This document shows positions 28,356 through 36,587 of a DNA stretch of 64,000 nt, one piece after another (the stretch's first letter is position 1; each line of letters begins with the position of its first letter). The notes beneath the pieces are model-generated. The model was not told where the DNA came from. It saw only the letters and a list, made by a program, of their open reading frames with translations, and ran no database searches. Position numbers and translations under genes: made by a program. The DNA comes from an uncultured Planctomycetales bacterium (GTDB lineage Bacteria; Planctomycetota; Planctomycetia; Isosphaerales; Isosphaeraceae): positions 38,698-102,697 of the forward strand of contig CAIYJE010000079.1 of the NCBI GenBank assembly GCA_903926465.1, read 5' to 3'.

Positions 28356-29863
28356 ACCATATACCGACAGAATCCACGGCACCAGTTCCGCTTGCTTCAG
28401 GCAAGCCGCTGGCCGAAGTTCGACACGAACTCCGAAACCCGATCAACCAGATCATCGGCTATGGCGAGATGCTGGAGGAAGACGCCATTGCAGCTCAGCA
28501 GACTGGCTTCCTGCCCGACCTGCACAAGATCCAGACGGCGGCCAAAACCCTCTTGAACCTGATCGACGTTCATCTTGCCGACAACGCCGAGTCATTCGAG
28601 CATCCGGGGCAGGCTGAAAGCGAGCTTGGAGATCCACAGAACCAGGCGGTCGCCCCGTCCAATCAATCTGACCAGAAACCAATTGAGCCAGGAAAAACGC
28701 TGCGTGGCAAGGTTCTTGTGGTCGATGACCACGAGGCGAACCGGGATCTGCTGACCCGCCGCTTGCAAAAAGAGGGCCTTGAGGTTGCCACAGCAAACAA
28801 CGGCCGCCATGCGCTTGAGGTCATGGCCAGACAACCGTTTGATGTGGTGCTTCTGGATGTGATGATGCCCGAACTGGATGGGTTTCATACCTTGCTGGCG
28901 TTGAAGGAAGATCCGGAACTGCGGCACACACCCGTGATCATGATTTCTGCACTTGATGAACTGGATAGCGTGGTTCGCTGTATCCAGGCCGGTGCCGAAG
29001 ATTACCTACCCAAGCCGTTCAACCCAACGCTACTCAAAGCCAGGCTGAGCGCCTGCCTTGAAAAGAAAGCACTCAGGGATACCGAACAAGTCCATCTCCA
29101 GAAAATCCAAGCCACCCAGCTACGCTTGCAGCGCGAATTACAGGATGCCTCAGACTATATCCAGTCTCTGTTTCCACCACCGCTCACCGAGAAATTTGGA
29201 ATCTCAACCGAGTGGGTTGCTGATCCCTGCTCGGAACTGGGGGGCGATGCGTTTGGCTACCACTGGCTGGATGCCGAACACTATGCCATTTATCTGCTCG
29301 ATGTTTCTGGACACGGTGTGCGTCCCTGCCTGCTTGCAGCCACGGTGCTCAACCTGTTGCGGTCTGGCACATCAGCGGGTAGTGACCTCCGAGATCCATC
29401 TGCCGTGCTCAGCATCCTGAACTCGATGTTCCCGATGGAGCGGCACAATGACATGTTCTTTACCATGTGGTATGGCGTGTATCATCCGCAGACCCGAACA
29501 TTGAGATATGCAAACGGCGGCCATCCAGACGCCTTGCTTTTGCAGTCAGACAATCCGTCTTTGCCAGTTTGCCAGAGGTTGTCACCCACCGGGATTGCCG
29601 TTGGCGTGATGGACGACGAACAGTACGAAAGCGTAACGGTATCTGTCCCCAGAAATTCTGACCTCCTGATTTTCAGCGATGGCTGTTTTGAGCTGAATAC
29701 CAGGACCCAGAAGATGTTGACCCTTGAACAAGTGGCGACATTCTTTGAAGCCGAACCGCCCGAGCGAAGAACCCCGGCCACATGGCTAGACTGGATTACG
29801 CACGCCCGCGATGAAACGAGCTTCGATGATGACTTCACCATGCTAAAGGTCCGGTTCCCCTAA
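28352..29863 (+). CDS. HisKA-like, receiver and SpoIIE/PP2C phosphatase protein
   Basis: 503 residues in three parts. Residues ~20-75 resemble a HisKA dimerisation helix with RHELRNPINQIIGYGEML (His25), yet no HATPase domain follows. A receiver domain spans ~118-235 with Asp169 (VVLLDVMMPELDG) and Lys in LPKPFN. A coiled linker leads to a SpoIIE-type PP2C phosphatase from ~290 (LGGDAFGYHWLD, LLDVSGHGVRP, YANGGHPDALLL, DDDFTMLKVRFP), with metal-binding Asp residues. The family dephosphorylates anti-anti-sigma factors, so output may be partner switching. The kinase-less HisKA suggests it is phosphorylated by, or docks with, the kinase encoded upstream. Confidence 0.9.
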   Translation: MNHIPTESTAPVPLASGKPLAEVRHELRNPINQIIGYGEMLEEDAIAAQQTGFLPDLHKIQTAAKTLLNLIDVHLADNAESFEHPGQAESELGDPQNQAVAPSNQSDQKPIEPGKTLRGKVLVVDDHEANRDLLTRRLQKEGLEVATANNGRHALEVMARQPFDVVLLDVMMPELDGFHTLLALKEDPELRHTPVIMISALDELDSVVRCIQAGAEDYLPKPFNPTLLKARLSACLEKKALRDTEQVHLQKIQATQLRLQRELQDASDYIQSLFPPPLTEKFGISTEWVADPCSELGGDAFGYHWLDAEHYAIYLLDVSGHGVRPCLLAATVLNLLRSGTSAGSDLRDPSAVLSILNSMFPMERHNDMFFTMWYGVYHPQTRTLRYANGGHPDALLLQSDNPSLPVCQRLSPTGIAVGVMDDEQYESVTVSVPRNSDLLIFSDGCFELNTRTQKMLTLEQVATFFEAEPPERRTPATWLDWITHARDETSFDDDFTMLKVRFP

Positions 29864-29969
29864 CTGTTGTGTCCAGCAAGAAACCCGCCGTCATGAAGAC
29901 TCAACCCAGGCACCACGCAGAGGAATCTGAACGGCAGGCCAAGGATTTAGCCCAGTCCAGCTTGCTAGG

Positions 29970-30017
29970 CGCCTTGCTCCTCCAAGGCGTATGGAGTAAA
30001 TGATCCTCACTCCATAC
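29970..30017 (+). terminator. Two adjoining hairpins after the signalling operon
   Basis: CGCCTTG/CAAGGCG (29970-29989) is followed by GTATGGAG/CTCCATAC (29989-30017). They lie between the phosphatase stop and the enolase-family start. There is no long T-run; they may be a terminator or leader structure. Confidence 0.4.
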
Positions 30018-30069
30018 AACGGCATCACTCCTGGCATTTGATCCGTTATCATCTTTATAGATCGAACAC

Positions 30070-31485
30070 ATGTTCAAAAATATCTATGATGTCCGACCGG
30101 TCGAGGCGGCCCTTTACTTCCTGCCCATCCAGACCCGAATGCCGTTGAAGTTCGGGCCGGAGACGCTCACCGAGGTCACCTGCGTTCGGGTGCGGCTGAC
30201 GGTGGAAGATCGGGCTGGCCGGCGCGCCGTGGGCTGGGGCGAAACCCCGCTCAGCGTACAATGGGTCTGGCCCAGCAGTGCCAGTTATGCCGCCAGATTG
30301 GTGGCGTTGCAGGACCTGACCTGTGCTCTCGCTTCGGCTTGGGCCTCGTTTGATTACTGGGGCCACCCGCTGGAGATCGGACACGCTTTCACGCAGGCCA
30401 GGCTCGACACCCTCCGCGCTGAGGTTTCCAGCTCGCTAGACTGCCAGCCAACTGGCCCGATCCCGCACCTGGCCGCGCTCGTCTGCTCATCAGCTTTTGA
30501 CCTGGCCCTTTATGATGCCTACGGTCAGCTACACCAGAAGCCGGTGTATGACACTTTCCAGCTCCCATACCTGAACCGAAGCCTGGAAACATTCCTGGAG
30601 CCGGCCGCCGATTCCAGCGTCAATTTCCAAGGGCGGATGCCGGCCGAATTCCTGACCCAAACCCGCCCAGATTCACTGGTTGCCTGGCACCTGGTGGGCG
30701 GTAAAGACCCACTCGAACCGGCCGATTTGACGGGGGCGGAACCCGACGATGGATACCCCGTACTTCTAGCCGACTGGATCCAGCGCGACGGACTGACCTG
30801 CCTCAAGGTCAAACTCACCGGAATCGACGCCGCGTGGGACTATCATCGCCTGGTACGCGTGGGAGACATCGCAGTCAAACACGGCTGCCTCTGGCTCTCT
30901 GCCGATTTCAATTGCACGGTTCTTGATCCCAGCTACGTCAATGAGATCCTGGATCGCTTGCTGATTGAGCATCCGCGCCTCTACGGCATGATCCTCTACG
31001 TCGAGCAACCGTTCCCGTACGAGTTGATCAAACACCCCATCGACGTCCGCTCGGTGGTGGCACGCAAACCCCTGTTCATGGATGAGAGCGCGCACGATTG
31101 GCGGATGGTCAATCTGGGCCGCTCTTTGGGCTGGTCGGGCGTGGCACTCAAAACCTGCAAGACCCTGACCGGGGCCATCCTATCGCTATGCTGGGCGCGG
31201 GCGCACGGCATGACCATGATGGTGCAGGACCTCACCAACCCCATGCTCGCTCAGATCCCCCACGTGCTGCTGGCCGCTTATGCCGGCACCATCATGGGGG
31301 TTGAGACGAACAGCATGCAGTTCTATCCAGAGGCCTCACTCCCGGAAACTGCCGTCCATCCCGGCCTTTACCAACGCAGGCAGGGCCGGATCAACCTGAC
31401 CACTCTGAATGGCCCTGGATTCGGATACAAAATCGAACAGATCCAGCGTTCACTTCCTGAGCCTGCTCTTGTGGCCACGGCCTGA
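30070..31485 (+). CDS. Enolase-superfamily (mandelate racemase/muconate-lactonizing-like) protein
   Basis: 471 residues. The N-terminal capping domain precedes a TIM barrel with LTCLKVKLTG (KxK catalytic pair), LSADFNC (first metal Asp), ILYVEQPFPYEL (metal Glu), PLFMDESAHDW (metal Asp-Glu) and SGVALKTCKTLTGA (second catalytic Lys region). The arrangement is that of the muconate lactonizing/dipeptide-epimerase branch. It is longer than typical members (~350-400) because of an insert near residues 190-250. No signal peptide. The substrate is unknown. It stands alone and converges on the reverse transcriptase gene. Confidence 0.85.
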   Translation: MFKNIYDVRPVEAALYFLPIQTRMPLKFGPETLTEVTCVRVRLTVEDRAGRRAVGWGETPLSVQWVWPSSASYAARLVALQDLTCALASAWASFDYWGHPLEIGHAFTQARLDTLRAEVSSSLDCQPTGPIPHLAALVCSSAFDLALYDAYGQLHQKPVYDTFQLPYLNRSLETFLEPAADSSVNFQGRMPAEFLTQTRPDSLVAWHLVGGKDPLEPADLTGAEPDDGYPVLLADWIQRDGLTCLKVKLTGIDAAWDYHRLVRVGDIAVKHGCLWLSADFNCTVLDPSYVNEILDRLLIEHPRLYGMILYVEQPFPYELIKHPIDVRSVVARKPLFMDESAHDWRMVNLGRSLGWSGVALKTCKTLTGAILSLCWARAHGMTMMVQDLTNPMLAQIPHVLLAAYAGTIMGVETNSMQFYPEASLPETAVHPGLYQRRQGRINLTTLNGPGFGYKIEQIQRSLPEPALVATA

Positions 31486-31736
31486 ACTCCTGGCGGTTCA
31501 CGCTTGCATGGCACACGGTTTGTCTTGAGGCCAAAGGCCCGTTTCAAGACAGCCCAAGCCAGATCTCGCCTCGATTGGCGTACGTAACGCATACGTGAGT
31601 CACCGTAAGCGTCTGGCTTCAGCCGTCGTTCGAACTCATTCCATGTTCCGGCCACTGAATGCGGCTGAACGGTCTCGAACGTTTCTATATTCTTGAGTAC
31701 TAGAAGCCAACGAAACCACAAAGACGTGACTCTGGA
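31486..31736. other. Spacer between enolase-family gene and reverse transcriptase gene
   Basis: Convergent spacer. GTCTTGA (31522-31528) pairs with TCAAGAC (31544-31550) and an inner GGCC/GGCC, a possible bidirectional terminator without a T-run. A minus-strand frame (31368-31721) begins 16 nt after the reverse transcriptase stop but overlaps the enolase-family gene antisense; I see no family in it. Confidence 0.35.
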
Positions 31737-33311
31737 TCAGGCTTCACTCGGACTATCAACCGCCTTGAATTGTGCGAGTAACGCTTCACCCTGTTTCGGG
31801 TCAGACATCGCAATATAAGCAATTTTCCCGCGCAGCCAGTTGCGGAACTCGGGCCGCTTTTCTCGATTCTGCGCATCCAGCCCATCGAACCGGGCCCGGT
31901 GCAAGATTGCCCGTAACCGACGTATCTCAGTGCGAGCGACCTTGGGGCGATCATTCACCACCAACCCTGTAACAAGCTGAGCAGCATTCTTGCGGAGTAC
32001 CCGCGTCTTGTCGGGATGGACCTGAAAACCCTCGTCATGAACCACATGGCGAATCCTGGACAAAAACGCCCCAACAGCACCCGCCAGTTCAGGCCCACCA
32101 GAGAACGAGAGATCATCGGCATAGCGCGTGTAGGTGGCACCCACCGTGCCGGCCAGGCCGGTCAAGCGGCGATCCAGCCGTTGCGCCACCAGATTCGAGA
32201 TTGTGGGACTGGTGCACGCCCCCTGCGGTAAACCCAGCGGACCACACGCGGCGTGGTATTGCAAGCCATCACGCTCCACGGTTGCCCTGGGACATTCCGT
32301 GCAGAGCAACCCCAGAACCGTGGCAACCGAAGGCGAATAACCAATCCGTTCAAATACGGCTCGAACGCGGTGGAACCCAACGCTCGGGAAAAAGTCTTTG
32401 AGATCGAGATTGATCAGAATTTCCTGGCCACAGTGGCGCTGGGCGTTGGAGACGGTGCCTCGCCCTTTTACAAAGCCATGAGAGGCATCGTGCACCAAGG
32501 CAGAGCCCAGGATGTTCTCAAAAATCCAGCGCTGGACGCGAGCCAGTTCACGATGCGGGGCCATCAGCGTGCGAGTTCCGCCACTCCGCTTGGCGATCTC
32601 GAACCGGACGTAATGGACCCGGGTGGCCAGTTCATTATGAAAGGCCAGCCACCGCAGAACGTTCACCGTGATCCCAAGCGCCTCGGCCAATTCTTCCGGT
32701 GTTTGCAAGATCGGCAAGCCCGCTGCTTGCAACTTGGGGCCATCGGCCACATGAAGATTCAGGCGAGAGGAAACACCGGGGCCCAGATAACGAAATTTGG
32801 CAGTGCGAGGCATGACAAGTTCGTGCGGAACCGGTTCAGCAACAGCCTCTTGATCAGCCTCAGAAAGCGGTACGGCTTCTGGCTCGAATACAGGAGCGTC
32901 CGCCTTCGGCTCGGAAACAAGCGGCACCAGAGGAGCTTCAGGCCCCTCCAGCAAGCTCACATCCTCCACCACGGGTTCAGGCGGCTGAGAAACCGGCAGC
33001 GCCGTCCAGGCCTCAAGAACAGGCGACTCTTCGTCAATCGAAGTCACACGTTCTTGTGACTGGTGACCGCTGGCTTGAACATGCACCGGATCAAGCGGTG
33101 GCGTTTCCACGAGTTCAGAAGCAGGCCCAACCTCCGTGAATGGCCGATCCAGCGACTCTGGCACATGGGTGCTGGTTTGAACCGCCGGCTCTAAGGCTGG
33201 GGCTAACGGCGGTGCTGCCGGATCAGGCGCAGAAGCGGGCCGAATATGAGGTACGGGTGATGGCTTCGAACCACCAAAGAGGCTTGCCAGCAGTCGTAGA
33301 AGCCACTTCAT
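31737..33311 (-). CDS. Retron-type reverse transcriptase with long N-terminal extension
   Basis: The ATG at 33311 has GAGG 5 nt upstream (524 residues); the frame extends six codons to a GTG at 33329. Residues 1-167 are a hydrophobic-start, Pro/Glu/Ala-rich low-complexity extension. The polymerase follows: ASHGFVKGRGTVSNA, INLDLKDFFPSV (first catalytic Asp), GLPQGACTSPTISNLVA, TRYADDLSFSG (YADD at about 397-400, second and third Asp) and QLVTGLVVND (VTG motif). These are the hallmarks of retron reverse transcriptases rather than group II intron or DGR enzymes. It should prime msDNA synthesis on the RNA encoded just upstream at 33491-33720. With a HEAT/ARM-like gene upstream, it probably forms an anti-phage retron, which is inference. 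Confidence 0.93.
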   Translation of the reverse strand: MKWLLRLLASLFGGSKPSPVPHIRPASAPDPAAPPLAPALEPAVQTSTHVPESLDRPFTEVGPASELVETPPLDPVHVQASGHQSQERVTSIDEESPVLEAWTALPVSQPPEPVVEDVSLLEGPEAPLVPLVSEPKADAPVFEPEAVPLSEADQEAVAEPVPHELVMPRTAKFRYLGPGVSSRLNLHVADGPKLQAAGLPILQTPEELAEALGITVNVLRWLAFHNELATRVHYVRFEIAKRSGGTRTLMAPHRELARVQRWIFENILGSALVHDASHGFVKGRGTVSNAQRHCGQEILINLDLKDFFPSVGFHRVRAVFERIGYSPSVATVLGLLCTECPRATVERDGLQYHAACGPLGLPQGACTSPTISNLVAQRLDRRLTGLAGTVGATYTRYADDLSFSGGPELAGAVGAFLSRIRHVVHDEGFQVHPDKTRVLRKNAAQLVTGLVVNDRPKVARTEIRRLRAILHRARFDGLDAQNREKRPEFRNWLRGKIAYIAMSDPKQGEALLAQFKAVDSPSEA

Positions 33312-33490
33312 GCGGTCCTCGATCCACACACGGTCTTGAACTGAACACTGGTGCTTTCAACCGCTCGTAGAGAAGCAAGAACGCAAGCTGCGGTGAGCAA
33401 ATCCGGCAGGTCCGCAACCTTGATCCACGGCTGTGAATCCGCAGGATTGCCAGGGAGTGTCAGGGCACAGAGGGCAGGGGAGGAGAATCC

Positions 33491-33507
33491 GACCGGAAGG
33501 CGACTGG
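33491..33507 (-). repeat. Retron a2 repeat (3' arm)
   Basis: On the minus strand CCAGTCGCCTTCCGGTC, complementary to a1 except for a one-base bulge. It marks the 3' end of the predicted retron RNA. Confidence 0.85.
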
Positions 33508-33702
33508 GCCAGCTCGACTTCGAGGCGACGACCAAGGTCCGTTGGCGAGCCGCAGAATCGGCACCTGCGGTGGGACCACGTCGGCTCAGCCGCCGCAGGT
33601 GTGGAGGCGGCGGCGAAAAGCCCAACGGCCTTGGGGAAGCAACGGGCAGGCCAAACACCACCACGGCGGAACGCCGCAGTATAACGGTCTCGAGGCGCGG
33701 CA

Positions 33703-33720
33703 CCAGTCGCCTTCCCGGTC
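33703..33720 (-). repeat. Retron a1 repeat (5' arm)
   Basis: On the minus strand GACCGGGAAGGCGACTGG; pairs with the a2 arm over 17 positions with one extra G. It marks the 5' end of the predicted retron RNA. Confidence 0.85.
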
Positions 33721-33741
33721 GAACAGTTTGATCGTCGCACA

Positions 33742-35697
33742 TCAGGCAATCCATTGCAACTCGGGCACCTCGGTACCAATCTCACTCGCCAGATCGGGCC
33801 GAAGGGCTCGAATGCGGGTCAGGCCCACAATGGCCGATCTCGAAACCCGAAGCGCATGGCTAGAAACCCCCAAGGCCAGTAACCGAACCAGCGGCTCTAC
33901 CTGTTCAGGGTGAGACTCCACGCGCCTCCGCACCTGAGAGATCACTCGCTCGGTCAGCCGGTACGAGCCCGACGGATCTGCCTCTAACACACACGACCAC
34001 ACGGGTAACAAGGTGCAGAGCGGCAGTTCTGCCACCAGGTCAGAGCGAGCCGCATTCCCCTGGGACGCACTTCCGGCAAGCAACGCCACCAGACCGGGAA
34101 CGATATCAGGATCGAGCCGCTGAACCACTCGCTCCCAGATTTGGGGGTTGTGGTGCGCCTTGGGCTCGGCCGCGAACCAGGCAAGCCCCGCAGCTCTGGT
34201 GTTCGCATGGTCGCAGGTCAGCCAGTCAGAAACCCAATCGACCTCCACCAGCCCCTCAGCCTGCTTCAGGTGCTCTTGAAGCCAGGCAAGAGCCTCTGCT
34301 CTGACCGGATCAGAGGCAGATTGGGCCACAGGCAGAACGGCTGGCCATTCGTGGCTCGCAATATCTCGTTCCCGAAGCAACTGAAAGCCTTGTCGGGCCA
34401 GGTGTTCTGGTCTCATCCTTGCCAGCTCAACCGCGTCCTCCAGGCTCAGTTCACGCAGATTGACCCGGCTTTCAATCTGGGTGGCCAGACTCAAGAGCTG
34501 CGACTCATCGACACGGTTGATCAGCGTTCGCCAGCTCTTCAGATTGATCTGATCAATGCCTGAAACCGCGGGAAGCCAGCTTGCGCCTGTTGCGGCAACC
34601 ACGGGATCTTCATGCGTTAACCAGGCCTGAATCCGCTCAAAGCTCAGCACCTCACGGACCTGCTCGCCCTGCTTCTGGAGCATGGCAAGGGCCCAGTGGC
34701 GGACCAGCTGGCTGCCTGCGTTTTCCGCGATCAAGGCCAGAGACTCGGTGTCGGTCTCCCAGTGAGATTCAAAGGCCGGATAAGGCTCCAATTGAGATTC
34801 ATTCAATGACTCACGGAACACCCAGCCGTTGGAACGAGCCTCAAGCAGCGGGTGCAATCCGAACGCAACATGCATCAGACACCAGCGATCGAGCAAGCTC
34901 ACGCCGTTCTCAAAATCTTCATCCCGGTACAGAATCAGCGCCTGGCGAACGGACCGGGTGTATCGCTCTGGGTCTGTTTCCGCAAGCTTGCGGAAGTATC
35001 TCCAGACCCTCCGTCTGAGATAATGCCGGGTGGCAACCGAGAAGAGCTGGAACCGCTCCAGTTCCTGACGACGTAAGCCCGGTGCGGGCAACTCACCCCG
35101 GGCGCCCACCTGGTCTACCAGGCCTAGCTTCAGCACCCATTCCGGAACAGCCTTCCGAACGTACCGGTGGACCAAAGGATCAAGAACAAACGCGCTGCGT
35201 TCGTCGTCGCGGGGCATGCGGGTACCGTGTGGAACGGCAAGGCCTGGCTCACGGCCTCTGGCCATAACCAGGTGCTGATCGGGCCCAACCTGCCAGGTTC
35301 GGGTCATCCGTTCACCGCCGCGCGCCCACTCCATGGCCAATGCTCGGGCTTCTTCCCGGGTCGGTACCACCGCAGTTTCAGTTCGCCGAGAGAGCTGGAC
35401 CTGGCGCGTAAGGCTGCGATCGAGTGCAGGCATCATCCATGCCAGCACGTCATCATCACCGGCAGCCTCAGCGGCCTTGAACAGCCGCTTGACCAGAACT
35501 TCGTGCCGGAACGCGTTGAATGGTTGGTACAGGTACGCGCGTAGCAGGTTCCGGGTGTTGGGCCGGGGGTCGTTGCTCCAGCGGCCAGCCAGGGCCGCAA
35601 GAACCTCGGGATCATGAACCTGCCTGACAAGCTCAACAAACGCAGGCCCACCAAGTTCGTAGGCCTCTTCCCATCCAGCCGGCCCTCCCTGAGACAT
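33742..35697 (-). CDS. HEAT/ARM-repeat-like protein, probable retron partner
   Basis: 651 residues, ATG at 35697 with GGGGGAG 7 nt upstream, no signal peptide. The start (GWEEAYELGGPAFVELVRQV, then RHEVLVKRLFKAAEAAGDDDV) and the last ~300 residues consist of helical pairs resembling HEAT/ARM repeats (WLTHEDPVVAATGASWLPAV, SDPVRAEALAWLQEHL). A Trp/Arg-rich middle holds YLRRRVWRYFRKLAETDPERY. No nuclease or other catalytic motif is seen. It is the gene directly upstream of the retron RNA and on the same strand. From memory, one retron type (XIII) pairs its RT with an ARM-repeat protein and a SWIM-domain protein; no SWIM gene is present here. Partner status is inferred from position. Confidence 0.75.
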   Translation of the reverse strand: MSQGGPAGWEEAYELGGPAFVELVRQVHDPEVLAALAGRWSNDPRPNTRNLLRAYLYQPFNAFRHEVLVKRLFKAAEAAGDDDVLAWMMPALDRSLTRQVQLSRRTETAVVPTREEARALAMEWARGGERMTRTWQVGPDQHLVMARGREPGLAVPHGTRMPRDDERSAFVLDPLVHRYVRKAVPEWVLKLGLVDQVGARGELPAPGLRRQELERFQLFSVATRHYLRRRVWRYFRKLAETDPERYTRSVRQALILYRDEDFENGVSLLDRWCLMHVAFGLHPLLEARSNGWVFRESLNESQLEPYPAFESHWETDTESLALIAENAGSQLVRHWALAMLQKQGEQVREVLSFERIQAWLTHEDPVVAATGASWLPAVSGIDQINLKSWRTLINRVDESQLLSLATQIESRVNLRELSLEDAVELARMRPEHLARQGFQLLRERDIASHEWPAVLPVAQSASDPVRAEALAWLQEHLKQAEGLVEVDWVSDWLTCDHANTRAAGLAWFAAEPKAHHNPQIWERVVQRLDPDIVPGLVALLAGSASQGNAARSDLVAELPLCTLLPVWSCVLEADPSGSYRLTERVISQVRRRVESHPEQVEPLVRLLALGVSSHALRVSRSAIVGLTRIRALRPDLASEIGTEVPELQWIA

Positions 35698-35957
35698 CGC
35701 CTGGCTCCCCCTGTTGGCTTACCTGACTCCTTGTGAGGGATGCCATCCTACAGCGGCCCGGAGCCGGTTGGCACCCTGTTTTTCTGAAGAGAGTCCCGGT
35801 ACGACCCGCCCTGGCCATTTTGTGGCTCTGAACGAGCAGGGTTCGCTAAGCCGCATCTGGCGCGGGGGATTAGAGCTGTTCGTGAGCTTTCTGCGGTCGT
35901 CTTGGGGTTGTCCAGTAACCGGCGGCCGGTAAAATCCTCACCATTCCAGCAAGGTGA

Positions 35958-36587
35958 ATGGCGGGGGCTGATTTCTTGGCAATTTCTCGAAGAAGACTCA
36001 TTCTTGGCGGAGGCGGTGCCACGGTGGGTTTACTCACCTTGCTGGTAGCCACTCGCTGGAATGACCTGGTTGAGAAACGGGTGGTTGTGATTACTCCGGG
36101 CAAGCTTGTTCGAGGTGCCTGGCAACGGCCCCGGATGCTGGAACGCCTGATTCACCGTGAACAGATTCACACGATTGTGACGCTAACGGCCATCAACCAG
36201 GACGATCCCAAGTACGTGGAACAAGCGGCAGTGGTCAAGCGCACTGGCGTGGACTGGGTTCTGATTCCCATGCGAGGCTCAACGGCCACCCTGGATCAAA
36301 TGGAGCAGGCGGCCGACCTGCTGGCAGACCCTGCCAGACAACCGGTGTTCTTTCACTGTGTGGCGGGCCATCACCGTACCAGCCTGGCGCACGCGGCCTA
36401 CCGGATTCGCCACGATCGCTGGTCGGCTGAGCAAGCCTGGACCGAATTGACCGCTTTCCCCTGGACCCGTCCTGGTGACGCCCCCGATGAGGCCGATCGG
36501 CAGCTCATCGCCTTGTTTGCCGCCAGAGAGCATGTTGGCCAGCCCAGCGGTACCAGATTGCAGGTTGCAAAGGCCGCCCAGCGATGA
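35958..36587 (+). CDS. Membrane-anchored CX5R protein phosphatase-like protein
   Basis: 209 residues. ISRRRLILGGGGATVGLLTLLVA near the N-terminus looks like a Tat-type signal or single membrane anchor, leaving the catalytic domain outside the cytoplasm. FFHCVAGHHRTSLAHAAY contains HCxxGxxRT, the P-loop of tyrosine/dual-specificity phosphatases (Cys and Arg present). An Asp general acid is not obvious; TLTAINQDDPKY is a candidate region. The ATG at 35958 has AAGGTG close upstream. The stop overlaps the next, related gene (ATGA), so the pair is coupled. Substrate unknown. Confidence 0.8.
   Translation: MAGADFLAISRRRLILGGGGATVGLLTLLVATRWNDLVEKRVVVITPGKLVRGAWQRPRMLERLIHREQIHTIVTLTAINQDDPKYVEQAAVVKRTGVDWVLIPMRGSTATLDQMEQAADLLADPARQPVFFHCVAGHHRTSLAHAAYRIRHDRWSAEQAWTELTAFPWTRPGDAPDEADRQLIALFAAREHVGQPSGTRLQVAKAAQR

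Larger units (their letters stand above)
33491..33720 (-). ncRNA. Retron msr-msd RNA (predicted)
   Basis: A 230-nt segment on the reverse transcriptase strand, bounded by inverted repeats that match the a1/a2 layout of retrons. It starts 21 nt after the HEAT/ARM-like stop and ends 179 nt before the RT ATG. Reading 5'-3' on the minus strand: a1, a hairpin with 9-bp stem and UUC loop (33680-33660, msr-like), a long structured part, an outer stem CCGTTGG/CCAACGG (33628-33622 with 33545-33539), an inner 12-bp stem CACCTGCGG/CCGCAGGTG with one G-T (33601-33590 with 33573-33562, msd-like), then a2. The branching G and the msr/msd boundary could not be assigned. The frames open through this region are judged to be G+C-driven shadows. 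Confidence 0.85.

Noticed and set aside
31368..31721. 117-codon minus frame just downstream of the RT
   Set aside because: It overlaps the enolase-family gene antisense by 118 bp and shows no recognisable motif; a shadow is more likely.
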